NCBI GenBank assembly: GCA_029261355.1
Contig: JAJDBM010000050.1
Coordinates: 88,109 to 152,108 of the forward strand
Source of the DNA: Nitrospirales bacterium
GTDB taxonomy: Bacteria; Nitrospirota; Nitrospiria; Nitrospirales; UBA8639
Length of the DNA: 64,000 nucleotides
Reading direction: 5' to 3'
A model generated the notes under the pieces. The model saw only the letters and a program-made list of their open reading frames with translations. It was not told where the DNA came from and searched no databases. The translations under genes and the position numbers were made by a program. Within the stretch, counting starts at the first letter, position 1. The number at the start of each line of letters is the position of its first letter. This document shows, one piece after another, positions 47,668 to 56,890 of this stretch.

Positions 47668-48068
47668 ATTGAAAATAAGTTGATAGGCCAAGTGGCTGCC
47701 GACTTATCGGCTATAAGAAAGTCCCTGGATCAGCCAGGCATTCGATGATTTTCAGACTGATAGTCGGAGGGTATTAAAAATTCGCAAGTCATTCTTGGTA
47801 GAGATGTGTTGGCCTGGGGAAATTCGCTGTCTAATAAAGATGATCGTCTGTTTTAGTTAGGATAGAGTGTCACGAAAAAAAGAATGAAATCAGTGGCCGC
47901 TAGGATTCTCGTCTTGCATGTCCAAGATATGGGTTTAAGGGATAGACCGAGAGCGAGTCAGCAGAATTAGTAGTTGGCAAGAAGTAAGAAAACAAGTATG
48001 GTGGAAGAAGTAAATCGGAAAATTTGAATAAGATTCTCCCTCAATTAATGAAGGGAGAGGAGGTACTG
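47668..48068 (+). other. 401-bp leader or intergenic region before rng
   Basis: This stretch separates rodA from the RNase G gene. A short hairpin (GCCGA/TCGGC, 4-nt loop) lies near 47698-47711. In E. coli the related RNase E controls its own mRNA through a long 5' UTR; a long leader here would be similar, but no homology can be judged by eye. No gene was recognised. Confidence 0.35.
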
Positions 48069-49631
48069 ATGGGCGTTGAGATTGCCATCAATGTGACTCG
48101 GGAAGAAACCCGAGTGGCAGTGTTGGATAATAAAATTGTAACCGAACTCTACATTGATCGGGCAAAGAAGAAGGACTTTGTCGGCGATATTTATACAGGC
48201 AAAGTCGTGAAAGTTTTACCGGGGATGCAAGCGGCCTTTTTGGATATCGGTTTAGACCGCGCGGCCTTTATGCATGTGTCTGATCTTTCCATAGGCACTG
48301 AGCCTGGTGATACCCTTGTAGATAGCGAAGAAGATGAAAAAACTCCAGATATGCCGAGGCCTCGGCGACAAACGGCTCGTCCGATCGAACAATTGTTGGA
48401 AGAAGGACAAGAATTGCTCGTACAGATATCTAAAGGCCCGATCGGCACCAAAGGACCAAGGGTCACCACGTATGTATCGTTGCCAGGTCGATTTTTAGTG
48501 TTTATGCCAAACGTGGACCACATCGGCGTGTCTCGTCGAATTGCTGACGACCAAGAACGAGCTCGCTTAAAAGAAATCATGAAGCGAGTTCGAAATCCGG
48601 AATATGGATACATTGTTCGAACGGTATGTGAAGGGGTTGCAGAAGAAGACCTTGTTTCTGATGTCAAGTTTTTGAGCGCTCTCTGGGAAGATGTGATTAA
48701 GAAAAATGGTCATGAGCCAGCTCCGGCCCTTCTTCATACTGATCTCTCCCTCACGTTGCGGGTTGTTCGGGATCTCTTTACAAAAAAAGTTGAACGATTG
48801 CTCATTGATGCAAAATCAGACTTTGATGAGGTGAAAGACTTTGTTCAGCGATACCTTCCTGAACAGACATCCCGAGTCCATCATTATGATAAAAAAGATG
48901 AGGGTTTATTTGATTACCTAGGAATTGAATTAGAGATTGCTCGCGGCCTGAGCCGGAAAGTCTGGCTGAAATCTGGTGGCCATATTGTGATCGATCATGC
49001 TGAAGCCATGACGGTAATCGACGTCAATACCGGAAGATTTGTTGGGAAACGCGATCAAGAAGAAACAATTCTCAAGAATAACCTTGAGGCAGCTGGAGAA
49101 ATTGCCTACCAAATTAAATTACGTGGAATCGGTGGAATCATTATTATTGATTTTATCGATATGGAGCGAGAACGAAACCGTGATAAGGTCTATCGGGCAT
49201 GCGTGGAAGCCATGGCGTCTGATAAGGCCCAAACCAGGATTTCTCGCATTACTGATTTAGGATTAATTGAAATTTCTCGTGAGCGGGTTCGTGAAGATTT
49301 GTTACGTACCCTCTCCGATGTCTGCAATGATTGTGAAGGGCGAGGATATACCAAGTCTGCCATGACGGTTATATACGATATTTTTCGTGAAATTCGCCGA
49401 ATTGGAAATGTGCGAGGGCAACAACGCATTGTGGTTGGTGCGAATCCTCGTGTCGTGGAGTTGCTTTTTGATGCAGAACATGTTGGCGTTGAGGAATTAG
49501 AGAAACAGTATCGTTGCCAAATTGTGATTAAGGCAGACCCGCTGCTGAATCTTGAACAATATGACATTCTTGTGGTGGGAGCTTCCCAGGAACGTCCGGA
49601 TAGTCGTGCTGCTACCAGTCGGTCAGCATAA
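48069..49631 (+). CDS. rng: Ribonuclease E/G family endoribonuclease
   Basis: Rng/RNase E cuts single-stranded, AU-rich RNA and matures 5' ends of rRNA. The 520-residue product has the catalytic half only, as RNase G: an S1 domain near residues 35-130, the 5'-sensor region, and the DNase I-like catalytic domain with VIDVNTGRFVGK and DFIDM, whose aspartates bind the metal. The Zn-link CNDCEGRGYTKS joins the dimer. I use the ATG at 48069: GGAGAGGAGG ends a few bases upstream. A TTG at 48024 is also in frame. dprA begins 10 nt after the stop. Confidence 0.95.
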   Translation: MGVEIAINVTREETRVAVLDNKIVTELYIDRAKKKDFVGDIYTGKVVKVLPGMQAAFLDIGLDRAAFMHVSDLSIGTEPGDTLVDSEEDEKTPDMPRPRRQTARPIEQLLEEGQELLVQISKGPIGTKGPRVTTYVSLPGRFLVFMPNVDHIGVSRRIADDQERARLKEIMKRVRNPEYGYIVRTVCEGVAEEDLVSDVKFLSALWEDVIKKNGHEPAPALLHTDLSLTLRVVRDLFTKKVERLLIDAKSDFDEVKDFVQRYLPEQTSRVHHYDKKDEGLFDYLGIELEIARGLSRKVWLKSGGHIVIDHAEAMTVIDVNTGRFVGKRDQEETILKNNLEAAGEIAYQIKLRGIGGIIIIDFIDMERERNRDKVYRACVEAMASDKAQTRISRITDLGLIEISRERVREDLLRTLSDVCNDCEGRGYTKSAMTVIYDIFREIRRIGNVRGQQRIVVGANPRVVELLFDAEHVGVEELEKQYRCQIVIKADPLLNLEQYDILVVGASQERPDSRAATSRSA

Positions 49632-49640
49632 GCGGATTGA

Positions 49641-50768
49641 ATGGAGGATTTGCCGGCATGGCTTGCCTTACGTGGAGTCAAAGGTCTTGGGGCAGGGACG
49701 CTCTCACGTCTCGTGCTACATTTTGGTTCTCCTCGGAATGTTCAAACCGCATCAGTTGGGGATCTCACGCAACATACTGGTATTAGTGTTGCTATTGCCG
49801 AGCGAATTCGGCAAGCACCAGATGGACAAGTTATTTCGGCTATTCAGCGAGAGATGACAGCCGTTGAACGAGGGACATTTACCGTTCTATCGATTCTTGA
49901 TGGTGAATACCCTCCTCGTTTAAAAACCATTGCTGACCCTCCACCGTTATTGTATGTCACGGGGCAACTTGACGAGTGTGATCAGCAAGCCATTGCAATC
50001 GTAGGCGCTCGAAAAGCATCATCGACTGGGAGAGCGTTTACTCATGCATTGAGTCGGGAGCTGGCAACGCTTGGTATTACTATCGTCAGTGGTCTGGCAA
50101 GGGGTATAGATAAGAGTGCCCATGAAGGTGCATTGGAGGGGATGGGGCGTACGGTTGCTGTCTTAGGCTGTGGGATTGATCAGACGTACCCGCAGGAGCA
50201 TCAATCATTACGGTTGCGAGTAGAGGAACAAGGGGCGATACTCTCAGAGTTTCCTCCTGGATCGGCTCCACATGCGCATCATTTCCCACAAAGAAATCGG
50301 ATTATTAGCGGGATGAGTCTTGGGGTGGTTGTGACTGAAGCTGCTGAAAAAAGTGGGTCGTTAATCACAGCGAGGTTTGCGATTGAACAAAACCGTGAGG
50401 TGTTTGCCATTCCAGGTTCGGTATCCAGTGAAACGAGCCGTGGTCCTCACCAACTCATTAAGCAAGGCGCAAAGCTAGTTGAAGGTATTGAGGATATTCT
50501 GGAAGAACTTTTACCACAGCTCAAGGGTGTGAGTCATGAGTCATGGAAAGAGCAATGTGAGGCCGCTATCCCACCACCACCTGAACTTGAGGTGGATGAA
50601 GCTGCGCTCTATCATCACATTTCACTTGAACCGATTACCCTAGACGAACTACTCTCACAAAGCATTGCAACACCATCTGAAGTTATGAGTCTCTTGCTTT
50701 CGTTGGAAATGAAGGGTGTTATTCGGCAGGTAGCAGGATCAAGGTATATTCGCTCTGCTATCCGATAG
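49641..50768 (+). CDS. dprA: DNA processing protein DprA
   Basis: DprA binds single-stranded DNA and loads RecA during natural transformation. The 375-residue product has an N-terminal helix-hairpin-helix-like part, the Rossmann-fold core with IVGARKAS, VSGLARGIDKSAHEGAL and FPPGSAPHAHHFPQRNRI, and a C-terminal winged helix (about residues 305-370). It starts 10 nt after rng and is followed within 40 nt by topA, a common dprA-topA neighbour pair in bacteria. No other competence gene is in the window. Confidence 0.95.
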   Translation: MEDLPAWLALRGVKGLGAGTLSRLVLHFGSPRNVQTASVGDLTQHTGISVAIAERIRQAPDGQVISAIQREMTAVERGTFTVLSILDGEYPPRLKTIADPPPLLYVTGQLDECDQQAIAIVGARKASSTGRAFTHALSRELATLGITIVSGLARGIDKSAHEGALEGMGRTVAVLGCGIDQTYPQEHQSLRLRVEEQGAILSEFPPGSAPHAHHFPQRNRIISGMSLGVVVTEAAEKSGSLITARFAIEQNREVFAIPGSVSSETSRGPHQLIKQGAKLVEGIEDILEELLPQLKGVSHESWKEQCEAAIPPPPELEVDEAALYHHISLEPITLDELLSQSIATPSEVMSLLLSLEMKGVIRQVAGSRYIRSAIR

Positions 50769-50804
50769 CCGTCACCGGGTTCCTTATTATAGGAGAATGT
50801 GTCA

Positions 50805-53252
50805 GTGGCGAAATCAGTAGTAAAAAAGACGGCAACACCGGAAAAAACAGGGATAACTAAAAAGGCTTCTCCCAAGCGGGCTACAGCGAAGAAGCCTTTA
50901 GCAAAGAAGCCCTCCGCAAAGAAATCCCCCGCAAAGAAGTCTCCCGCCAAACAGTCGGCAGGGAAATCTTTGGTCATTGTAGAGTCACCAACAAAAGCAA
51001 GAACGTTAAGCAAATATCTTGGGCGAGGCTATCAAGTTATTGCGTCAGTCGGACATATTAAGGATTTACCGAAGAGTAAGTTGGGCATTGATCTTGAGCA
51101 TGATTTTGAGCCGCAATATGTCGTTATCCGTGGGAAAAGTAAAGTGCTGACGGATATTAAAACCCACGCAAAAAATGCCAAACAAGTTTTCTTAGCTCCA
51201 GATCCTGACCGAGAAGGGGAAGCCATTGCGTGGCATATTGCCGAAGAACTCAATGGGAAAGGCCTTCAAGTGTATCGGGTATTATTTAATGAGATTACAG
51301 AGTCTGCTGTGAAGCGTGCGCTTGAATCTCCTGGTGAGATTGACATGAAGAAAGTGAATGCGCAACAGGCTCGACGAGTCTTAGATCGTATTGTTGGGTA
51401 TATGTTAAGCCCGCTACTGTGGAAAAAAATTCGTCGAGGGTTGAGTGCTGGGCGGGTCCAGTCAGTGGCGGTGCGTGTGATTTGTGAACGTGAAGCAGAA
51501 CGAGAAGCGTTTGAGTCAGAGGAATACTGGACATTGACCGCGGCACTGCAAGGTCCCAATCCGCCAGTCTTCCAGGCAAAGCTTCATGAACATCGTGGAC
51601 AGAAAATTGAAGTCAGAACCGCCGATGAAGCCAGTCATATTACGCAAGTGTTAGAGAATGCGAATTTTGTGGTATCGGATATTGAACAGAAAGATCGACG
51701 TCGAAATCCCGCTGCACCGTTTATTACGAGTCGTCTACAACAAGAAGGCGCAAGAAAGCTCAGGTTCTCGGCGAAAAAAACCATGATGTTGGCGCAACGT
51801 CTCTATGAAGGCGTTGCCGTGGGAGAAGAAGGACAAGTCGGACTCATTACCTATATGCGTACTGATTCTCCGAGAATTGCTCCAGAAGCGCATGCTGAAC
51901 TCCAAGAATATATCAAAGAATCATTTGGCGACCAATATCTCCCTGAAAAGCCAAATGTCTATAAAACCCAAAAAGCTGCCCAGGAAGCTCATGAAGCGAT
52001 TCGTCCCACATCTGCCAGGCGGGATCCAGAAAGCATTAAGGCATTTATGGAACCCGATATGTATAAATTATACAAATTAATTTGGAATAGATTTGTGGCA
52101 TCACAAATGACTCCGGGTTTGGATTCGGTGACGAAAGTGGATATTCAGGCGGACGAGTACCTGTTTCGTGCAACAGGTACCGTTGAGAAGTTTGATGGAT
52201 TTCGACGAGTGTATGTTGAAGGTGTCGACCAAGTGACATCGGCAACCACCAAAGAATCTGAAGTGGCCAGCGAAGAAGAAATTCGATTGCCAGCATTGTC
52301 AGTCGGGGAAGCTCTGACGCTCGTGCATGGTGAAGAGCAAGGGTTATTATCCAAGCAACACTTCACTCAGCCGGCACCGCGGTACAATGAGGCTTTACTC
52401 ATTCGTGAATTAGAGGAGAAGGGAATAGGTCGGCCCTCGACTTATGCAACGATTATTTCGACGATTCAAGATCGACAATATGTTGAAAAAGATGAAGCGC
52501 GGTTTAAACCAACTGAGTTAGGTCAAATGGTCAATGATCGATTGGTTGGACATTTTCCAGATGTGTTTGATGTGAAGTTTACGGCCAAAATGGAAAGCGA
52601 GTTGGATGAAATTGAGGAAGGTGGAAAAGATTGGATTGCCACGGTAAAAGATTTCTATTCGCCATTTGCCAAAAACCTAGGTGTGGCAGAAGAGAAAATG
52701 GAAAGTGTGAAAGGCAAGGAAGAGCCGACCGAAATCATTTGTGAAAAATGTGGAAAAAATATGGTGATCAAATGGGGTCGGCGCGGGTACTTTCTGGCCT
52801 GTCCCGGTTACCCAGAATGTAAGACCACCAAGCAATTTACTAAGGATGAGAATGGGGCAATTCAAATTGTTGAGGAAGTGGCAGAGGTCACTGATGAGGT
52901 TTGTGATAAATGCCAAAGCCCGATGGTCGTCAAACGTGGTCGATTTGGTGTCTTTTTAGCATGCTCTCAATATCCTGAGTGTAAAAGTACCAAGCCTATG
53001 AAGCTTGGGGTTAAATGTCCTGTTGACGAATGTGATGGAGACCTTGTCCAAAAACGGACGAAAAAAGGACGAACCTTTTTTTCCTGTAGCCGGTATCCCG
53101 GCTGCAACTATGCATTATGGGATAAACCCGTCAAGCGAGCTTGCCCTCAATGTCAGTCTCCCTTTCTTGTGGAAAAGGTTAGTAAACAGGCCGGAAGTCG
53201 TATCTACTGTCAAAAAGAAGGTTGTGGGTATGAAGAGACTGGACAGTCTTGA
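50805..53252 (+). CDS. topA: DNA topoisomerase I with lysine-rich N-terminal tail
   Basis: TopA relaxes negative supercoils. The product has 815 residues. The first 50 are an unusual Lys/Ala/Pro tail with repeats of (K)KSPAKK, resembling histone H1 tails. The Toprim domain follows (SLVIVESPTKA, DPDREGEAIAWH), then the catalytic region with Tyr350 in TYMRTDS. The C-terminus has three CxxC-type zinc ribbons (CEKC, CDKC, KCPVDEC) and a fourth shorter CPQC/CQKEGC unit. I use GTG 50805 because AGGAGA lies 8 nt upstream; GTG 50799 is only 2 nt from it. It follows dprA closely. Confidence 0.96.
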   Translation: MAKSVVKKTATPEKTGITKKASPKRATAKKPLAKKPSAKKSPAKKSPAKQSAGKSLVIVESPTKARTLSKYLGRGYQVIASVGHIKDLPKSKLGIDLEHDFEPQYVVIRGKSKVLTDIKTHAKNAKQVFLAPDPDREGEAIAWHIAEELNGKGLQVYRVLFNEITESAVKRALESPGEIDMKKVNAQQARRVLDRIVGYMLSPLLWKKIRRGLSAGRVQSVAVRVICEREAEREAFESEEYWTLTAALQGPNPPVFQAKLHEHRGQKIEVRTADEASHITQVLENANFVVSDIEQKDRRRNPAAPFITSRLQQEGARKLRFSAKKTMMLAQRLYEGVAVGEEGQVGLITYMRTDSPRIAPEAHAELQEYIKESFGDQYLPEKPNVYKTQKAAQEAHEAIRPTSARRDPESIKAFMEPDMYKLYKLIWNRFVASQMTPGLDSVTKVDIQADEYLFRATGTVEKFDGFRRVYVEGVDQVTSATTKESEVASEEEIRLPALSVGEALTLVHGEEQGLLSKQHFTQPAPRYNEALLIRELEEKGIGRPSTYATIISTIQDRQYVEKDEARFKPTELGQMVNDRLVGHFPDVFDVKFTAKMESELDEIEEGGKDWIATVKDFYSPFAKNLGVAEEKMESVKGKEEPTEIICEKCGKNMVIKWGRRGYFLACPGYPECKTTKQFTKDENGAIQIVEEVAEVTDEVCDKCQSPMVVKRGRFGVFLACSQYPECKSTKPMKLGVKCPVDECDGDLVQKRTKKGRTFFSCSRYPGCNYALWDKPVKRACPQCQSPFLVEKVSKQAGSRIYCQKEGCGYEETGQS

Positions 53253-53838
53253 ACAAGTTGTTCGTCATCTTCCCTCTTGAGATTGTTCTACCGTGACGGT
53301 TATTTAACCTGTACAATTAATAGGTAGCCTCCCGACCATTCTCCTCGATTGAACCGCAACAGAGTCACGTTAATAGTCGCCTTCACTATACCCTCTCGAA
53401 CAGGTCAGTCTACTTTCAATGGGGAACCGAGTCACTCTGCCTATAATTGACCAAAGTGGCGAGGAGTATGTGAAATTTTTCAATTCACCAAGTGAATCTA
53501 GGGTAGAACAACCAAACAAAAGTGACAAGAACGAATTTGATTATTGATCTATGCAGTAAATATTGAAGGTTATCAGTGTCGGAAAATCTTCAGATTGGTC
53601 AAAGTCAGGTAAATATAAAAAAATACAAAGACAGGCACAAAGTGTAGACAACATTCTGCATGTGAATAGTTTTTCTTTATCAACTTGGGTCTTGGTCAAA
53701 CCTACGTAACATATTTCTTTACAGATCTTCGCTTATTATTGATAGCCTACGTGAAGTCTGTCCTGTCTTCTACCCGCCTCTTTCGTAACAAAGCATAAAC
53801 CTCTCTATCATATCAATGAGTTGCGAGAAGCTTATGCC
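53253..53838 (+). other. 586-bp intergenic region downstream of topA
   Basis: No gene is visible. The right part must hold activator-binding sites for the sigma-54 promoter at 53839-53855, but I could not identify a clear enhancer repeat. No strong terminator follows topA; a weak ACCG/CGGT hairpin with TTATTT lies near 53291. Confidence 0.35.
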
Positions 53839-53855
53839 TTGGCATCGGCATTGCT
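53839..53855 (+). promoter_or_regulatory. Sigma-54 (RpoN) promoter of the PEP-CTERM gene
   Basis: The site reads TTGGCATCGGCATTGCT. It has the GG of the -24 element (53841-53842) and the GC of the -12 element (53853-53854) at the exact 10-nt spacing, and TGGCA and TTGC match the RpoN consensus. The expected transcription start is near 53866, giving a leader of about 55 nt before the ATG at 53921. PEP-CTERM genes in other bacteria are known to be controlled by the PrsK/PrsR two-component system through RpoN, so this site agrees with that regulon. Confidence 0.75.
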
Positions 53856-53920
53856 ATAAAGCCATTGAGAGGTGTATCGATTTATTCTATTTATACTGTT
53901 CTAATCAGGAGGTTGCTCTT

Positions 53921-54589
53921 ATGAGTATTTCTATTCGGTCACGTAGCCGGTCAAAAAGTCTCGTTGCAGGATTAGCTGCCCTTGTTCTCATGGGTGGGAT
54001 GGTGTCAACGGCCTCTGCTGTGACGCTATTTTCGGATAATTTCAATCGAAACAATAGCAATACGGTTGGTAATGGATGGAGCGAAATCCAGAATTCTTCT
54101 AATGATGTGGGTATATTTCAGGGGCAAGCCTATATGAGAGACAGCGTCTCTGGTTTACCTGATGCTGCTATCACCCATTCTCTCTCCACAACTGGATATG
54201 AGAATATTAAGTTGTCTTATGATTGGCGTGAGTTTTTTTCCTCAGACCCGAGCGATTCCTTCTACGTTCAAATAGACACGGGTTCTGGATTTAGCTCATT
54301 GGCTAGCCATGGGTTGGGTGGATCGGGTTATGAAACGAGTATGGTCAACTTGATTGGAGCTGATAACTTAGCTTCAATCTCCCTTCGATTAGCGATTGAC
54401 GTCACTGATAACTTTAGAGGAAATTTGGAAGGCGTGTTTCTTGATAATATCATCGTGACTGGTGATGCGATTTCTACTCCTGGTGGAGCTGCGGTTCCTG
54501 AACCAAGCACCATCGCCTTATTTGGTACTGGTCTGGTTGGGATGGGCATTTGGCGCACCCGACGAAACAAGAAGGAACAATCCGCCTAA
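53921..54589 (+). CDS. PEP-CTERM sorting domain protein
   Basis: The 222-residue product has a signal peptide (about 33 residues, basic start RSRSRSKS, cleavage after STASA). A beta-rich mature domain of about 160 residues resembling jelly-roll carbohydrate-binding folds follows. The C-terminal sorting signal consists of VPEPST, a hydrophobic helix and RTRRNKK. Exosortase cuts near PEP and such proteins go to the envelope or an extracellular polysaccharide matrix. No exosortase gene is in the window. AGGAGG lies 8 nt before the ATG. A strong terminator follows at 54639. A sigma-54 promoter precedes it. Confidence 0.93.
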   Translation: MSISIRSRSRSKSLVAGLAALVLMGGMVSTASAVTLFSDNFNRNNSNTVGNGWSEIQNSSNDVGIFQGQAYMRDSVSGLPDAAITHSLSTTGYENIKLSYDWREFFSSDPSDSFYVQIDTGSGFSSLASHGLGGSGYETSMVNLIGADNLASISLRLAIDVTDNFRGNLEGVFLDNIIVTGDAISTPGGAAVPEPSTIALFGTGLVGMGIWRTRRNKKEQSA

Positions 54590-54638
54590 TATGACTCATT
54601 GATTCTGACGATTTCACGAATAGGAAATAATGGGAATA

Positions 54639-54676
54639 GAATGCCGGAAGAACGAATGTTCTTCCGGCATTCTTAT
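54639..54676 (+). terminator. Rho-independent terminator after the PEP-CTERM gene
   Basis: A perfect 15-bp stem (GAATGCCGGAAGAAC and its complement) with a GAAT loop is followed by a short T-rich stretch (TTATTT). It lies 50 nt after the stop and ends the single-gene transcript. Confidence 0.87.
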
Positions 54677-54879
54677 TTGATGAACACACACACAAACATG
54701 TCAGTCCACAGAGATGTTTCCTGCATTATTTCACGATGAATTTAATGGCCTGCTTGTCTGATGGAATATGGAATATTTCCCCCAATACAGGGGAAGCAGT
54801 AAGGAAGGTCTTTAGATAGGTGCTTCAGAGATGAGACGTACGGTTATGTGACATGCGAGAGAGTCGGTCGGCTGTGTCG

Positions 54880-56133
54880 TTACGATCCGACCGCTGGCTT
54901 CACGCCTTTGGGTCGTTGGAAGACTTTCATGGGCTCTCCGGTTCCTCGGATGACTTCCTCTGTAATGAGGACCTCTTGAATGTCAGGTTCAGAAGGAATG
55001 TCATACATCACTTCCAGCATTTTTGATTCGAGAACGGCGCGCAATCCTCTTGCCCCAGTTTTTTGGCCATGAGCCTTTTGGGCCACAGCCGCCAAAGCGC
55101 CGTCTGTAAATTTCAATTTCACATGATCAAATTGCAGCAGTTTTTGGTATTGCTTCACCAGCGCGTTTTTGGGTTCGGTGAGGATTTGGATTAAGGCCTG
55201 TTCATCAAGCTCATCAAGAGTCGAGATCACTGGCAGGCGTCCAATAAACTCCGGGATGAGCCCGTATTGTAGAAGATCCTCAGGCTCAACATGTGGTAAG
55301 AGGGAGACTTTTGAACTTTTTGCGGTTGGTTCAGCCCGGAACCCCATACGCTTTTGATTGAGCCGTTGTTCAATGATTGTTTCAATGCCGACAAAAGCTC
55401 CTCCACAGATGAATAGAATATTGCTCGTGTTGACCTGAATAAACTCTTGATGGGGATGTTTACGCCCTCCCTGCGGGGGAACATTGGCAATGGTGCCTTC
55501 TATTAATTTCAGCAGGGCTTGTTGGACGCCCTCGCCAGAGACATCACGGGTAATCGAAGGGCTATCAGCTTTTCTTGTAATTTTATCGATTTCATCAATG
55601 TAAACAATTCCATGTTCGGCCCGGTCGACTTCGTAGTCAGCGGCTTGCAGGAGCTTCAATATAATATTTTCAACATCTTCGCCAACATACCCAGCCTCAG
55701 TTAATGTTGTGGCGTCAGCAATCGTAAATGGAACATCGAGATATTGCGCAAGTGTTTGCGCAAAGAGTGTTTTGCCCGTTCCAGTTGGACCGATAAGGAG
55801 GATGTTTCCCTTTTGAAGTTCCACATCATCAAGTTCATTAGCTGCAATTCGTTTATAGTGATTGTAGACCGCGACGGAAAGAGTTTTTTTCGCGCGGTCT
55901 TGGCCGATGAGATAATGTTCGAGATGTTCTTTAATTTCCACTGGCTTGCGAAGTTTGGCTGATATTTCTTCTTTGGCTTCCTGCCAATCTTCAGAAATAA
56001 TGTCATTACAGAGACCGACGCATTCATCGCAGATATACACCGTTGGCCCTGCAATGAGCTTCCGAACTTGATCCCTGTTCTTCCCGCAAAAGGAACAACG
56101 GAGATTGGCGTCGGATTTAGGTTGTTTCGCCAT
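54880..56133 (-). CDS. clpX: ATP-dependent protease ATPase subunit ClpX
   Basis: ClpX unfolds tagged proteins and feeds them to ClpP. The 417-residue product has the N-terminal C4 zinc-binding domain (CSFC and CDEC), Walker A GPTGTGKT, Walker B IDEIDKI, the pore-loop GYVGEDVE (GYVG), the IGF-like ClpP-binding loop region and sensor motifs. It is the last gene of the tig-clpP-clpX group; 28 nt separates it from clpP. No terminator was recognised after it. Confidence 0.98.
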   Translation of the reverse strand: MAKQPKSDANLRCSFCGKNRDQVRKLIAGPTVYICDECVGLCNDIISEDWQEAKEEISAKLRKPVEIKEHLEHYLIGQDRAKKTLSVAVYNHYKRIAANELDDVELQKGNILLIGPTGTGKTLFAQTLAQYLDVPFTIADATTLTEAGYVGEDVENIILKLLQAADYEVDRAEHGIVYIDEIDKITRKADSPSITRDVSGEGVQQALLKLIEGTIANVPPQGGRKHPHQEFIQVNTSNILFICGGAFVGIETIIEQRLNQKRMGFRAEPTAKSSKVSLLPHVEPEDLLQYGLIPEFIGRLPVISTLDELDEQALIQILTEPKNALVKQYQKLLQFDHVKLKFTDGALAAVAQKAHGQKTGARGLRAVLESKMLEVMYDIPSEPDIQEVLITEEVIRGTGEPMKVFQRPKGVKPAVGS

Positions 56134-56161
56134 GGTGTATTGCTAACGATATAGTGCCAAG

Positions 56162-56788
56162 TTAAGACGATTTCCCATTCCCCGTTTCGCCCTCCGTCTT
56201 ACCTTGCTCTGGGCTTCGGGTGATCACTTCATCGATAATTCCGTAGGCTTTGGTTTCCTCAGCAGACATAAAGTAGTCGCGTTCTGTGTTCTGCTGGATT
56301 TTCTCGACAGGTTGTCCCGTATGTTTGACAAGAATGTCATTCAATCGTTCTCGGATTTTCAATATTTCACGTGCTTGAATATCAATTTCTGTTGCCTGTC
56401 CCTGAAAGCCACCCATTGGCTGATGGATCATCACTCGAGCATTTGGAAGGGCAAAGCGTTTTCCCTTTGTTCCGGCACACAGTAACAATGCGCCCATGCT
56501 TGCAGCTTGGCCCAGGCAAATGGTGCTGATTGGGGAGCGCACATATTGCATGGTGTCATAAATGCCAAGGCCGGCGGTTACACTGCCACCTGGAGAATTA
56601 ATATATACATTGATGTCTTTTTCTGGGTCTTCTGCTTCAAGAAAGAGAAGTTGTGCAATGATGACATTAGAAAACACGTCATCAATGGGAGCTCCTAAAA
56701 AAATAATGCGGTCCTTTAGTAGGCGTGAGTAAATATCATAGGACCGTTCACCGCGGGTGGTCTGTTCAATAACCATTGGGATTAGCAT
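56162..56788 (-). CDS. clpP: ATP-dependent Clp protease proteolytic subunit
   Basis: ClpP is the tetradecameric serine peptidase partner of ClpX. The 208-residue product has the catalytic triad Ser97 (in GQAASMGA), His122 (in MIHQPMGG) and Asp171. The N-terminal few residues (about [10 protein letters not shown]) include the propeptide cut during maturation. It lies 102 nt after tig and 28 nt before clpX on the same strand. A TGAGGAGG-type Shine-Dalgarno precedes the ATG. Confidence 0.98.
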   Translation of the reverse strand: MLIPMVIEQTTRGERSYDIYSRLLKDRIIFLGAPIDDVFSNVIIAQLLFLEAEDPEKDINVYINSPGGSVTAGLGIYDTMQYVRSPISTICLGQAASMGALLLCAGTKGKRFALPNARVMIHQPMGGFQGQATEIDIQAREILKIRERLNDILVKHTGQPVEKIQQNTERDYFMSAEETKAYGIIDEVITRSPEQGKTEGETGNGKSS

Positions 56789-56890
56789 ACAGTCAGTTCC
56801 TCCTCAGGGTACTTATCGGCTTTCATATCAGGGTTTCTTAACGATCTATATTGAATTGTTAGCCTGTCGAAGCGACCAGGCGTCATGCTA

